From: Lysobacter sp. K5869
GTDB lineage: Bacteria > Pseudomonadota > Gammaproteobacteria > Xanthomonadales > Xanthomonadaceae
Direction of reading: 5' to 3'
Assembly: GCF_018847975.1 (NCBI RefSeq)
Contig: NZ_CP072597.1
Span: 1,899,001-1,963,000, forward strand
Length of the DNA stretch: 64,000 nt
Part shown: positions 35,445 through 44,970 of the stretch, piece by piece
Layout of the letters: every line of letters begins with the position of its first letter
Numbering within the stretch: position 1 is the first letter of the stretch
Program-made: the position numbers and the translations under genes
The notes under the pieces: model-generated
What the model saw: only the letters and a program-made list of their open reading frames with translations
Told to the model about the DNA's origin: nothing
Databases searched by the model: none

Positions 35445-36230
35445 ATGCGCTGGTTCGAAATCGCGCTGGTGTCGCTGGTCGCCCTCACCGGTCTGATCCG
35501 GCTGCTCGACAAATACTGGCTCGCGCCGCGCCGCCTCGCTCGCGCCGGCCTGCTCGACGACGGCAAGGAGCCGTGGCTCGTCGATTACGCCAAGTCGTTC
35601 TTTCCGGTGCTGCTGCTGGTGTTGCTGCTGCGCACCTTCCTTGCCGAGCCGTTCCGCATTCCGTCCAATTCGATGATGCCGACGCTGCTCACCGGCGATT
35701 TCATCCTGGTCAACAAGTTCGTCTACGGCCTGCGCCTGCCGATCACCAACCACAAGCTGCTGGCGCTGGGCGAACCCGAGCGCGGCGATGTGGTGGTGTT
35801 CCATTCGGTGCAGCAGGACGACGTCAATCTGGTCAAGCGCGTGGTCGGCCTGCCGGGCGACCGGGTCGAGTATCGCGACGGTCGCCTGACCGTCAACGGC
35901 GAAGCGATCCCGGCCGAACGCGTCGGCACCTACACCGGCGTGCGCAGCGGCGCGGAGATGACCGGCGCGCAGGAGTGGCAGGAGCGGCTGGGCCGCCACG
36001 ATCACCGCATCCTGCTGGTCGAGCAGGCGCGCCGCCCGGCTCAGGCCGAAGGCGAGTGGACCGTGCCGGCCGGCCAGTACTTCGTCATGGGCGACAATCG
36101 CGACAACAGCGACGACAGCCGCTACTGGGGTTATCTGCCCGAGCGCAATCTGGTCGGGCGCGCGTTCCTGATCTGGTTGAACTTCGACGGCGGCGTCGAC
36201 ACCGCGCGCATCGGCCGCTCGATTCCCTGA
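35445..36230 (+). CDS. lepB: Signal peptidase I
   Basis: The 261-residue product has two N-terminal membrane segments (about 3-20 and 52-66) and a periplasmic catalytic domain. The serine nucleophile S76 lies in PSNSMMPTLLTGDF, the general-base lysine K131 in NLVKRVVGLPGDRVEY, and box E reads MGDNRDNSDDSRYWG. It cuts signal peptides from exported proteins, which fits a region rich in secreted products. The start at 35445 has GGAG seven bases upstream; the frame is open for 36 more codons upstream, an unlikely extension. It stands alone, without lepA, next to the island edge, so it may be a second signal peptidase of this genome. Confidence 0.93.
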   Translation: MRWFEIALVSLVALTGLIRLLDKYWLAPRRLARAGLLDDGKEPWLVDYAKSFFPVLLLVLLLRTFLAEPFRIPSNSMMPTLLTGDFILVNKFVYGLRLPITNHKLLALGEPERGDVVVFHSVQQDDVNLVKRVVGLPGDRVEYRDGRLTVNGEAIPAERVGTYTGVRSGAEMTGAQEWQERLGRHDHRILLVEQARRPAQAEGEWTVPAGQYFVMGDNRDNSDDSRYWGYLPERNLVGRAFLIWLNFDGGVDTARIGRSIP

Positions 36231-36390
36231 AAACGCGCCGTCGCGCCGGCGCATGCACCGCATTCGCGCGCGCCGCTGGACGCGGCCGCGCCTCGCCTCC
36301 ACAGTGCCGCACGCGACGCCGCGCGGGCCGGGTTTCGGCACCGCCGGCGCGCGAACGCTCGCCCCTCCCACCTCACCGGACCGACGTTCC

Positions 36391-37329
36391 ATGCGCAACC
36401 GCCCCATCGCCACCGGATCCAAAACGCGTGCGCGCCTCACCGCCGCGCTGCTGAGCGCCTGCCTGCCGTTCGCTGCCCACGCCGTCGAACCGGAAATCCG
36501 CACCGACGACGTCGAGCGCTTCTACGCGCTGTACAACGCCGCCGACGGCCATCCCAGCGTCGCGCAGTTGGACGAATACCTCGCCCAAGGCAGCCCCAGT
36601 CTCAAGGAGTTCGCCCAGCTGCGCCGCGTCACCGGCGAACGCATCGCCGCGCAGATCGCCGCCGATCCGGCCATGTACCGAAACGCGCGCCAATGCCTGG
36701 CGTTGTTGCCGAAGGTGAAGCGGCGGGTGGCGACGGCGCTGCGCAAGCTCGGCGAGCTGTACCCGCAATCGACCTTTCCGCCGGTAGCGATCGTGGTCGG
36801 GCGCGGCAAGCCGGTGGGCATCACCAATCCGTCCGGCGTCACCGTCGGTTTGGAAGCGCTGTGCGCGGCGGACTTCATGAACCCCGACCCGGAAGACCGC
36901 TTCGTGCGGGTGATCGCGCACGAGTACGCGCACATCCAGCAACCGTTCGCCGCGCTGGATTTGCCGGAGGGCGATCCGCGGGTGAACGTGCTGAGCATGT
37001 CGCTGACCGAGGGCGGCGCGGAGTTCGTCGCCGAGCTGATCGCCGGCGGCGTCGCCAATCCCGGCTTGGCCGGGCGCGTGCGCGGGCAAGAGCAAGCCGT
37101 CGGCGAAGCCTTCCTGCGCGAGCAGGACAAGACCGACTTCAGCCAATGGATGTTCAACTACAAAAAGGGATCGGATGCGCCTTACGACCAGGGCTATTGG
37201 GTCGGTTACCGCATCGCCCGCGCCTACTACCGCCGCGCCGACGACAAGCGCGCGGCCTTGGCGGAGATTCTGCGGATGCCCGACCCGAAGGCGTTCCTGA
37301 CCCAGAGCGGCTGGACGCCGGGGCAGTAA
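36391..37329 (+). CDS. Putative secreted zinc protease (DUF2268-like)
   Basis: The 312-residue product has a signal peptide (about 1-30, LTAALLSACLPFAAHAVEP). A zinc-binding motif HEYAH (H177, E178, H181) and a downstream glutamate region SLTEGGAEFVAELI (E207/E211) fit a gluzincin-type metallopeptidase of the DUF2268 group. Other conserved-looking text is GITNPSGVTVGLEALCAADF and YDQGYWVGYRIARAYY. Substrate and role are unknown; the protein probably works in the periplasm or outside the cell. The start at 36391 yields the signal peptide; earlier in-frame codons do not. Confidence 0.8.
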   Translation: MRNRPIATGSKTRARLTAALLSACLPFAAHAVEPEIRTDDVERFYALYNAADGHPSVAQLDEYLAQGSPSLKEFAQLRRVTGERIAAQIAADPAMYRNARQCLALLPKVKRRVATALRKLGELYPQSTFPPVAIVVGRGKPVGITNPSGVTVGLEALCAADFMNPDPEDRFVRVIAHEYAHIQQPFAALDLPEGDPRVNVLSMSLTEGGAEFVAELIAGGVANPGLAGRVRGQEQAVGEAFLREQDKTDFSQWMFNYKKGSDAPYDQGYWVGYRIARAYYRRADDKRAALAEILRMPDPKAFLTQSGWTPGQ

Positions 37330-37717
37330 GCGCGACGAACGCCGGCGCGCGCGGACGGCGCGCCGGCGTTGCGGAATCCGCCGGCTGAGGATTCCCCTGC
37401 ATTTCCTGCGACTTCGCCTGGATCGCGCAACGCGATGCCGCCACCGCGCGCGCGCGGCGAGGCGAGCCTTCGGTCCCCGCGCGAGCGGCGAACTACCGCG
37501 GCCGTTTGCGACGGTGTTCACGTCTGCCGCCGTTTTGCGTTCTCACCTATCGAGCCGCGCCCGCGCGGCGGCGGAAGGACGTCCCCTGTGGACGCGCCGT
37601 CCGCCGCGCGCCCACCGGCTTCCGACCGTCGCGCCCGCGGGCGTGGCCCTGCGCGCCTGTCGGCTTGGATCGCCGATTCCACCCATTCCGACTGGCACGA
37701 CCCGACAGGTGACCCTC
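37330..37717. other. 388-bp non-coding gap
   Basis: Very GC-rich with several Arg-rich spurious frames. No promoter, repeat or RNA structure was recognised. Confidence 0.4.
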
Positions 37718-38533
37718 ATGAGCCGAATCATTTACAACGGTGCGCCGAACAACCCGCACTGGAGCACCAACCAGCCGATGTTCACCCTCGCCCGCGCGCA
37801 GACGGGCCCGCTGGCGGTGCGGCAGATCGCCAACTTCGGCGCCAGCATGGCCGCCGCGGTGCTCGGACCGGATCTGATCATGCCCGGGCAGCAGGGCAAC
37901 AACGTGCCCACCGCCGGCGGCGCGCCGTGGAATCAGCTGTTGGTGGGCGGGCCGCCGCTGGCCTTCGTCCAGGACATGACCTACCCGTGGATCCGCGGCC
38001 ACCTCATCAACGGCCGCTGGGGCGGGCCGGGCAACACCTGGCAGAACCTGGTGCCGCTGACCGGCGTGGCCAACGCCAACCACGCCACCGTCGAGGGCTA
38101 CATCGACAACTACCTGCGCGCTTGTTACCAGTACGAAATCGGCGGCCAGCGCACCTCGTGGTACGGCGTGTACTACTGCGTGCAGTCCTCGGTGAGTCCG
38201 TTCTCCGATCCGGCCATGACCAACGCGCAGAACCTGTATGCGTACGCGCCGGAGTTCATCCGCATCCTGTGGCGCGCGGTGAGCATCGTCAAACCGGTCA
38301 ACGTCACGCCCGCGGTGGCGGCGGCCAACATCAACAACTACGCGGTCAATCCGGTGCCGGCGTTCCCGTTCGGATTCGTGTTGCCGGCGTTGCCGGCGGT
38401 GATGAACGGCACCGCGGTGCTGCCGGCGGCCGGCAACGTCGCCGGCGGCGCGGTGCTGGGCGCGTTGCCGGCCGGGTTCCCGGCGGCGCAGGCCAACGGG
38501 TTCGACGGCGGCATCGAAGTGCATCAAAGCTGA
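37718..38533 (+). CDS. Orphan protein with RGH...NLVP nuclease-like motif
   Basis: The 271-residue product has no signal peptide. The central part reads YPWIRGHLINGRWGGPGNTW (H95) and QNLVPLTGVANANHATVE (N110, H122). This pattern of RGH, GGPG, NLVP and a further Asn resembles DNA/RNA non-specific (DRGH-type, beta-beta-alpha-metal) nuclease toxins and effector tails. The family link is by motif only. Before it is a hydrophobic, Gly/Ala-rich stretch; after it an aromatic-rich segment WYGVYYCVQSSV and a Pro/Ala-rich tail. No immunity-type gene or secretion gene is adjacent. The start at 37718 is the first plausible one; the frame is open for 68 more codons upstream. Function unknown. Confidence 0.7.
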   Translation: MSRIIYNGAPNNPHWSTNQPMFTLARAQTGPLAVRQIANFGASMAAAVLGPDLIMPGQQGNNVPTAGGAPWNQLLVGGPPLAFVQDMTYPWIRGHLINGRWGGPGNTWQNLVPLTGVANANHATVEGYIDNYLRACYQYEIGGQRTSWYGVYYCVQSSVSPFSDPAMTNAQNLYAYAPEFIRILWRAVSIVKPVNVTPAVAAANINNYAVNPVPAFPFGFVLPALPAVMNGTAVLPAAGNVAGGAVLGALPAGFPAAQANGFDGGIEVHQS

Positions 38534-38570
38534 GCGGCGCGGGGCGGCGGCGCGGCGCGCGGATCGCGCC

Positions 38571-38642
38571 GCGTTCGCGCTCGTTCGCGCTCGTTCGCGT
38601 TCGTGAGCGCGTTCGAGCGCGTGTTCGAGCGCGGGTTCGCGC
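38571..38642. repeat. Short GTTCGCGCTC tandem/inverted repeats
   Basis: Three near copies of GTTCGCGCTC are followed by GTTCGAGCGC-type units in the inverse sense, so the 70-bp stretch can fold into several hairpins. It lies between the orphan gene and the oxidoreductase gene and could end transcription of the former. Confidence 0.6.
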
Positions 38643-38706
38643 GGCGATCCGCGCCCGCCGCTAGACTGCCGGCGAACCGCCGCGCCGCGGCGGGGGAGCG
38701 TGCCGC

Positions 38707-39579
38707 ATGAGCCTGCGCATCGCCGTACTCGGCGCCACCGGCGTTTACGGCCGGCATCTGCTGCCGCGGCTGGCCGCCGCCGGCCATCGCGTGCGCGCGC
38801 TGGTGCGCGACCCCGCCAATGCCGCCGCAGCCGCGGCCTGCGGCGCCGAACTCGCCCAAGCCGATGCGTTCGACCCGGCCGCCCTGCGCGCGGGGCTGGC
38901 CGGCTGCGAGCTGGCGATCAACCTCGCGACGAGCCTGCCGCGCCCCGACGCGCCCGGCGATTACGCCGCCAACGACCGCCTGCGCCGCGACGGCACGCCG
39001 ATCTGGCTGCGCGCCTGCGCCGAGGCCGGCGTCGGCCGCGTGCTGCAGCAAAGCATCGCGATGATCCACGCCGGCGGCGGCGAGGCGTGGGCGGACGAAG
39101 ACACCGAGCACCCCGTCGTCGACGCTGGCATCGCCGCCGACGCCATCGCTGCGGCGCGCGACATGGAAGCGGCGGTGCGCGCCTGCGGGTCGGATTGGGC
39201 GATCCTGCGCGGCGGCTTGTTCTACGGCCCGGGCACCGGCTTCGACGACGACTGGTTCGCGCGGGCGCGCGCCGGCCGCCTGCGCTTGCCGGGCGAGGGC
39301 GAGGACTACGTATCGCTGCTGCACGTGGCCGACATGGCCGCCGCCACCGTCGCCGCGATCGAACGCTGGCCCTCGCGGCGGGCGCTGATCGTCGCCGACG
39401 ACCGCCCGGTGCGTTGGCGCGACTTGCTCGGCCACGTCTGCGCGCTGGCCGGCGCCGCGCCGCCCGCGCCCGGCGGGCGTTCGCTGATGCCCTCGTTCCG
39501 CGTCGGCAACCGCCGCGCGCGCGAAGCGCTGGCGTGGGCGCCGGCCTACCCGGACTATCGGGCCGGTCTGGCGCGCTGA
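38707..39579 (+). CDS. NAD(P)-dependent oxidoreductase / epimerase-like protein
   Basis: The 290-residue product has an N-terminal Rossmann fold with GATGVYGRHLLPRLAAAGH (GxxGxxG, about 9-27) and LVRDPANAAAA. It is an atypical short-chain dehydrogenase of the NAD-dependent epimerase/NmrA kind. The classical Y-x3-K is not obvious, so it may be a non-catalytic or reductase-type member. The C-terminal part ends in ALAWAPAYPDYRAGL, typical of sugar-epimerase-like proteins. Substrate unknown. It stands alone on the plus strand. Confidence 0.85.
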   Translation: MSLRIAVLGATGVYGRHLLPRLAAAGHRVRALVRDPANAAAAAACGAELAQADAFDPAALRAGLAGCELAINLATSLPRPDAPGDYAANDRLRRDGTPIWLRACAEAGVGRVLQQSIAMIHAGGGEAWADEDTEHPVVDAGIAADAIAAARDMEAAVRACGSDWAILRGGLFYGPGTGFDDDWFARARAGRLRLPGEGEDYVSLLHVADMAAATVAAIERWPSRRALIVADDRPVRWRDLLGHVCALAGAAPPAPGGRSLMPSFRVGNRRAREALAWAPAYPDYRAGLAR

Positions 39580-39833
39580 GCGCGGCGCGCACCGGCTCGG
39601 CGCGCTGCGCATACGCGCCGGTTTAGCGCGCTGAGCGACCGCGCCGGAGCCGCCGCAGGGCCCGCTGTTTTGCCGCCGATCCGCGCCCGCCGGGCTCGGC
39701 ACAGCGCCTGCCATGGATGTGCAACACAGGTGACATACCTTGCCGCGGCGCGGAGAATACCGCCCCCCACGCTGCCGGCCCCGCGCCAGCCGGCCGCATT
39801 CGCACTCCGGCGCCTCGAAAGGATCCCACCCCC

Positions 39834-42230
39834 ATGTCCGTTGTTTCCGCCGCACGCCTGCCGCAGCGCAGCCGCGTCGCCGCCTCCCATTCCCGCCGTC
39901 CGCTCGCGAAGACCGCGCTGGCCAGCGCCTGCGCCAGCCTGCTGCTGCTCGGCGCCGCGCTGCCGGCCGCCGCCCAGGACGTGCCGGCGGCAGGCGCGCC
40001 GGCGACGGACGCCCGCGCCGCGCGCGCGGCGGAAGCCAACGCCACTCAGCTCGACGCCATCACCGTCACCGCCGAGCGCCGCGAGCAGAACCTGCAGGAC
40101 GTGCCGGTCTCGGTCGGCGTGGTCCAGGGCGAAGCCGTGCGCGCCTTCGCCGCCGGCGGCGAAGACACCTTGCTGTCGCTGTCGGGCAAAGTCCCGAGCT
40201 TCTACGCCGAAACCACCACCGGCCGCATCTTCCCGCGCTTCTACATCCGCGGCCTGGGCAACATCGACTTCTACCTCGGCGCCTCGCAGCCGGTGTCGAT
40301 CATCCAGGACGACGTCGTGCTCGAACACGTCGTGCTCAAGTCCAACCCGGTGTTCGACGTGGATCAGGTCGAAGTGCTGCGCGGCCCGCAGGGCTCGCTG
40401 TTCGGCCGCAACACCACCGCCGGCATCGTCAAGTTCGACACCATCAAGCCGAGCCAGGACTACTCCGGCCGCCTGGCCGCGAGCTACGGCAGCTACAACA
40501 CCGTCTCGCTCGACGGCGGCATCGGCGGCCCGATCAACGACGTGCTGTCGTTCCGCGTCTCGGCCCTGTACCAGCACCGCGACGATTGGGTGGACAACAC
40601 CTACACCGGCCCCAGCGCCGACGGCACCGTGTCGCCGAAGAAGGACGCGATGGGCGGCTACAACGACCGCAACCTGCGCGCCCAGTTCCTGCTGCAGCCG
40701 AGCGAGAACTTCTCGCTGCTGGCCTCGGCCCACGCCCGCGACTACGACGGCACCTCGACCCTGTTCCTGCGCAACGCGCTGACCCGCGGCTCCAACGAAG
40801 TGCGCGTGCCGCGCGACAAGGTCGCCTACGACGAAGCCGGCAACAACCCGCAGGCCTACAAGACCTACGGCGGTTCGGTGAAGGCCACCTGGCGCTTCAA
40901 CGAGATGTCGCTGACCTCGATCACCGCCTACGAGACCACCTCGGGCTACAGCCGCGGCGACACCGACGGCGGCGCCGCGGCGAACTACCCGGTCGGCGGC
41001 GTGCCCAACGGCTTCGGCCAGTCGATGGGCCAGGTCCGCGACCTGGACCAGTACACCCAGGAAATCCGCCTCGCCAGCGAGAACGACAACCCGCTGCAGT
41101 GGCAGGTCGGCGCGTTCTACTTCGACGGCAGCGACACCACCGATTTCTACCAGCGCGCCTGGTTCCTCAAGGGCGCCGCGCACAACCCGAACAACTGGGT
41201 GCGCCTGCGCAACAGCAACACCTCGTGGGCGGCGTTCGGCCAGCTGAGCTACAAGTTCACCGATAAATTCACCGTCACCGCCGGCGTGCGCGAAACCCGC
41301 GACAGCAAGCACACCCGCTTGCTCAAGACCGCCGACACCGTCGCCGGCGTCTCGACCTACAAGGGCCGCCGCGACGTGAAGATGTCCGACACCACGCCCA
41401 GCTGGGACCTGAGCGCGATGTACGAGATCACCCCGCAGGTCAGCGTCTACGGCCGCGTCGCCCGCGGTTTCCGCGGCCCGACCATCCAGGGTCGCTCGGC
41501 GGTGTTCAACGCCGACTTCACCACCGCCGATTCGGAAACCATCCTGTCGTGGGAAGCCGGTGTGAAGTCGAGCCTGTTCGACAACCGCCTGCGCTTGAAC
41601 GCCGCCGCGTTCACCTACACCGTCGACGACATCCAGCTCAACGGCAACGACTCCAACGGCAACGGCGTGCTGTTCAACGCCGACAAGGCCCGCGCCTACG
41701 GCCTGGAAGCCGACCTCGACTGGCGTCCGATCCCGAACCTGTCGATCACCGCCGGCGCCAGCTGGCTGCACAGCGAAATCCAGGACAAGCGCGTTTACGC
41801 CCAGGTCTGCGGCTTGAACGGCCAGGTGGTGTGCACGGTCAACGATCCGACCATCAAGGTCGGTTCCAACACCTTCGCCCAGATCGACGGCAACCCGCTG
41901 CCGAACGCGCCGAAGTACAACCTCAGCCTCGGCGCGCGCTACGACATCCCGGTCAGCGACGCCGGCGCGTTCTTCGTCGCCACCGACTGGAACAAGCAGG
42001 GCTACACCAGCTTCGTGCTGTACGACTCCAAGGAGTTCAACTCGCGCGGCAACTTCGAAGGCGGCCTGCGCGTGGGCTACACCGGCGGCTACGGCGCCTA
42101 CGAAGTGGCGCTGTTCGCGCGTAACATCACCAACGAGAAGAACCTCAAGGGCGTGATCGAGAACTACATGGCGGCGGTGTACAACGAGCCGCGCGTGGTC
42201 GGCGTGTCGGTCAACCTCAACTGGCCGTGA
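39834..42230 (+). CDS. TonB-dependent outer-membrane receptor
   Basis: The 798-residue product has a long leader with signal peptide (to about residue 48), a TonB box DAITVTA (74-80), a plug domain (about 82-200, with VDQVEVLRGPQGSLFGRNTT) and a 22-strand barrel with alternating aromatic segments. It should import a scarce nutrient with energy from TonB/ExbBD. The barrel resembles the iron-siderophore/carbohydrate type with NSRGNFEGGLRVGY near the end; the last residues NLNWP lack the usual terminal Phe. A strong terminator follows and a metallophosphoesterase gene comes next. The start at 39834 is preferred because the N-terminal basic region and signal peptide follow it. Confidence 0.93.
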   Translation: MSVVSAARLPQRSRVAASHSRRPLAKTALASACASLLLLGAALPAAAQDVPAAGAPATDARAARAAEANATQLDAITVTAERREQNLQDVPVSVGVVQGEAVRAFAAGGEDTLLSLSGKVPSFYAETTTGRIFPRFYIRGLGNIDFYLGASQPVSIIQDDVVLEHVVLKSNPVFDVDQVEVLRGPQGSLFGRNTTAGIVKFDTIKPSQDYSGRLAASYGSYNTVSLDGGIGGPINDVLSFRVSALYQHRDDWVDNTYTGPSADGTVSPKKDAMGGYNDRNLRAQFLLQPSENFSLLASAHARDYDGTSTLFLRNALTRGSNEVRVPRDKVAYDEAGNNPQAYKTYGGSVKATWRFNEMSLTSITAYETTSGYSRGDTDGGAAANYPVGGVPNGFGQSMGQVRDLDQYTQEIRLASENDNPLQWQVGAFYFDGSDTTDFYQRAWFLKGAAHNPNNWVRLRNSNTSWAAFGQLSYKFTDKFTVTAGVRETRDSKHTRLLKTADTVAGVSTYKGRRDVKMSDTTPSWDLSAMYEITPQVSVYGRVARGFRGPTIQGRSAVFNADFTTADSETILSWEAGVKSSLFDNRLRLNAAAFTYTVDDIQLNGNDSNGNGVLFNADKARAYGLEADLDWRPIPNLSITAGASWLHSEIQDKRVYAQVCGLNGQVVCTVNDPTIKVGSNTFAQIDGNPLPNAPKYNLSLGARYDIPVSDAGAFFVATDWNKQGYTSFVLYDSKEFNSRGNFEGGLRVGYTGGYGAYEVALFARNITNEKNLKGVIENYMAAVYNEPRVVGVSVNLNWP

Positions 42231-42315
42231 GGTAACGCGGGGCCGGCGTGACGCCGGTCCCGTCGTCCGGCGCCGGTCCGCTGCGGCCGGCGTCCGCGAT
42301 CCAGGGTTCGACCCG

Positions 42316-42343
42316 AACGGGGCTCTTCGGAGCCCCGTTTTCG
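42316..42343 (+). terminator. Intrinsic terminator after the TonB receptor gene
   Basis: AACGGGGCTC, loop TTCG, GAGCCCCGTT, then TTTCG. A perfect 10-bp stem 86 bp after the receptor stop codon. Confidence 0.9.
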
Positions 42344-42437
42344 TTGCCGCGCCGCGTTGCCGCCAAGCGCGATGCTTGCCCGCGCCGGCCGCAGGGGCCA
42401 AGCTCGCAGGCCGTCCGTCGTATCCGCGGGAGCCGCC

Positions 42438-43583
42438 TTGAACGCGTTCGCTTTTCGTCCCTGGACCTTGGCCCTGGCCTTGTACGCCGCCTGCTTCGGC
42501 GGCGCCTTCGCCGCCGAGCCCGCGGCGCCGCCGGTCGCGACCGAAGCCGCCGCGTTCGACGACGGCCCTTACATCCGATACGGCGACGGCGAACTCCTCG
42601 CGCGCTGGGTCTGCGCCGGCAAAGTCGTCGAACGCCGCTACCCGGCCAAGCATTGGCCGGTGCGGGTGCCGCCGCGCTGCGGCGTCGAACAGCCGATCCT
42701 GGTGCGCGCGCCGGCGCCGCCGCAGACCGATGCGCCGCCCGGCGCGGTCGCGCGCATCGCGGTGCTGTCGGACGTGCACGGCCAATACGATCTGCTGACC
42801 CGGCTGCTGCAGAACAATGGCGTGATCGGCCGCGATCTGCGCTGGCGCTACGGCCGCGGCCATCTGGTCGTGGTCGGCGACGTGTTCGACCGCGGTCCCA
42901 AGGTCAATCAGGCGCTGTGGCTGTTGTACGCGCTGGAACAGCAAGCGCGCGACGCCGGCGGCGCCGTGCATTACCTGATCGGCAATCACGAAACCATGGC
43001 GCTGGGCGGCGACCTGCGCTACGTCAACGCCGGCTACCAACGCAGCGCCGAGGCGCTCGGCGAAGGCTATCCGCAGCTGTACGGCCCCGACACCGTGCTC
43101 GGCCAATGGCTGCGCACGCGCCAGACCATCGCCCGGGTCGGCGACAGCGTGTTCGTGCACGGCGGCATCGCCCCGGACTACGTCGCCGGCGAGTTCGACA
43201 CGCAGCGCAGCAACGCCGGCTATCGCGCCTCGCTGGGCACGCCGAAAGCGCAGTGGAAGGACGATCCGACTCTGCTGCCGCTCTACAACGGCAAGACCAG
43301 CCCGATCTGGTACCGCGGCTATTTCACCGACCCGGCGCTGGAGCAAGCGCAGGTCGACGCCATCGCCGCCAAGCTCGGCGTCGCCCGCATCGTCGTCGGC
43401 CACACCACGCACCACCACATCGCCAGCTATTTCGACGGCCGGGTGATCGGCGTGGACAGCGGCATCAAGAACGGCGAGAGCGGCGAGATCCTGCTGATCG
43501 AAAACGGCCGCTTCAGCCGCGGCACGCCCGACGGCGCGCGCCTGCCGCTGCTGCCCGGCGAGCGCTTGAAAGACGAAGACTGA
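42438..43583 (+). CDS. Exported metallophosphoesterase
   Basis: The 381-residue product has a signal peptide (about 1-24, ALALYAACFGGAFAAEP) and a calcineurin-like phosphoesterase domain. All metal motifs are present: D112/H114 in LSDVHGQYD, D148 and D151 in VGDVFDRGP, N183-H184-E185 in IGNHETMA, and later VHGGI and VVGHTTHHH. Such enzymes hydrolyse phosphomonoesters or diesters; the export signal places it in the periplasm. The TTG at 42438, preceded by GGGAG, is taken as start because it gives a clean signal peptide; the ATG at 42357 would add 27 Arg-rich residues. The receptor upstream may bring in the substrate, but a terminator separates them. Confidence 0.85.
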   Translation: MNAFAFRPWTLALALYAACFGGAFAAEPAAPPVATEAAAFDDGPYIRYGDGELLARWVCAGKVVERRYPAKHWPVRVPPRCGVEQPILVRAPAPPQTDAPPGAVARIAVLSDVHGQYDLLTRLLQNNGVIGRDLRWRYGRGHLVVVGDVFDRGPKVNQALWLLYALEQQARDAGGAVHYLIGNHETMALGGDLRYVNAGYQRSAEALGEGYPQLYGPDTVLGQWLRTRQTIARVGDSVFVHGGIAPDYVAGEFDTQRSNAGYRASLGTPKAQWKDDPTLLPLYNGKTSPIWYRGYFTDPALEQAQVDAIAAKLGVARIVVGHTTHHHIASYFDGRVIGVDSGIKNGESGEILLIENGRFSRGTPDGARLPLLPGERLKDED

Positions 43584-43777
43584 ATCGGATGAACTCCGCG
43601 CCGCGCGGGTTCTGCGCGCGCGTGCGCACAACGAGCGTGCGCGCCGTAACCCGCGCGGCGCGAACATGATCCGAGCCTGAGCGCGCGGCCAGGAACTGCA
43701 ATCTGCCTTACGCATGCCTGCGTTATTCTCGCGCCGCTCGCGCTCACCGGCGCGTTCGCACGACAGGAGCGACAGGG

Positions 43778-44299
43778 ATGAACAGGCGCAAGTCGGGTCG
43801 GGCCGCGATGGCGGCGAAAATGGCGGCGGTGGTGGCGGGTTTCGCGGGCGCGGCGCTGCCGGCCGCGGCCGGCGAATGGACGCCCAGCGGCCGTTACCAA
43901 TACTTCAGCGAAACCGCGCTCGGCGGCGGGCAGGGCGCCAACGCCTGCCAGAACAACGCCGCGCCGCTGGCGTCCGGCGACTGCCGCGCCGATCCCGCCA
44001 CCGGCTGGGCCGCCAACTTCACCGCCTCGATGGCCGCCGCCGATGCCGACGAAGCGGCCGCGACCTGCGCGCCCGGCTATCCGTCGGCCTGCCGCTACGC
44101 CGGCTACGCCATCGACGGCCGCGGCGTGGCCGCGGGCGAAACCTTCGATCCCGCGCGCGACCTGCCGCGGCCTTGCGTCGCCGGCACCTACGCGGTGAGC
44201 TACCTCATCGTCCGCCGCCCGGCCGAACACGCGCACGGCGCGGCGGGCGAGGGCGCGATCGACAGCGACTACGCCGCCGACGAGTTCAAATGCCGCTGA
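43778..44299 (+). CDS. Small secreted protein of unknown function
   Basis: The 173-residue product has a signal peptide (about 1-31, AAVVAGFAGAALPAAAGEW). The mature part has six cysteines that could form three disulfides, and no membrane segment. Text such as RYQYFSETALGGGQGANACQ matches no family that I recognise. GGAGCGACAGGG sits before the ATG. It converges with osmC, only 28 bp apart. Codon use is like that of the neighbours, so it is probably native. Confidence 0.75.
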   Translation: MNRRKSGRAAMAAKMAAVVAGFAGAALPAAAGEWTPSGRYQYFSETALGGGQGANACQNNAAPLASGDCRADPATGWAANFTASMAAADADEAAATCAPGYPSACRYAGYAIDGRGVAAGETFDPARDLPRPCVAGTYAVSYLIVRRPAEHAHGAAGEGAIDSDYAADEFKCR

Positions 44300-44327
44300 A
44301 GCGCTGAACCGGCGAGACGCGCCGGGT

Positions 44328-44753
44328 TCAGCTCTGCGCCGTTTCCAGCGCGGTGGCGATGCGCACCTCGCCGGTCAGCACCTTGTGGATCGGACAGGCG
44401 TTGGCGATTTGCAGCAGACGCTCGCGCTGTTCTTCGCTGAGTTCGCCGCGCAAGGTCACGCGGCGTTCGATGTCGGTGCCGGCGGCGGGTTTGCCGTCGG
44501 GATTGAAGCGCAGCGCCACCTCGACTTGCGCCAGCGGCCACTGTTTGCGTTCGGCGTACATGCGCACGGTGATCGCGGTGCAGGCGCCCAGACTCGACAA
44601 CAGCAAGCGCTCGGGCGAGGGCGCGGTGTCGCCGCCGCCGATTTCGACCGGCTCGTCCGCATGCCAGCGGTGTTGGCCGTCGTCGACGAAGGTAACGACA
44701 TAGGCCGCGGATTCGCTGCTGGCGTGAACGGTGGGGGGGGCGGCGGTGCTCAT
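44328..44753 (-). CDS. OsmC-family protein
   Basis: The 141-residue product has the OsmC fold signature: [20 protein letters not shown] with the peroxidatic cysteine, and [13 protein letters not shown] with the second cysteine in the context typical of the YhfA/Ohr relatives. These proteins reduce organic or hydrogen peroxides through a cysteine pair, or bind small sulphur species. The start at 44753 gives the normal length; the frame extends 64 codons upstream without family-like sequence. It converges with the small secreted protein gene. Confidence 0.92.
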   Translation of the reverse strand: MSTAAPPTVHASSESAAYVVTFVDDGQHRWHADEPVEIGGGDTAPSPERLLLSSLGACTAITVRMYAERKQWPLAQVEVALRFNPDGKPAAGTDIERRVTLRGELSEEQRERLLQIANACPIHKVLTGEVRIATALETAQS

Positions 44754-44970
44754 GCGGGATTCCTCGGGGCGGGGCGGGGGACGATGGCGTTGCGTCGACG
44801 ACAGTAAGGCCGATTCTTTCGCGGCGACAGAGGGCGGGGCCGCATGCACCGTCCCATGCGGCGAACGCCGTGGCGAGCGGCGATGAGGTAGTCGTATCGC
44901 CGCATCGCCGTGAGCGGAAAACATCGGTCCCGAAGGCCTTCCCACACGACGGCTTGCGTCCTTCCCAGAA

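Noticed and set aside
39555..43715. A 1386-codon open frame on the minus strand opposite the TonB receptor and phosphoesterase genes
   Set aside because: It is the antisense shadow of two well-supported genes. High GC at third positions keeps the opposite frame free of stops. Its translation is a Val/Ala/Gly/Arg/His-rich string with no domain.
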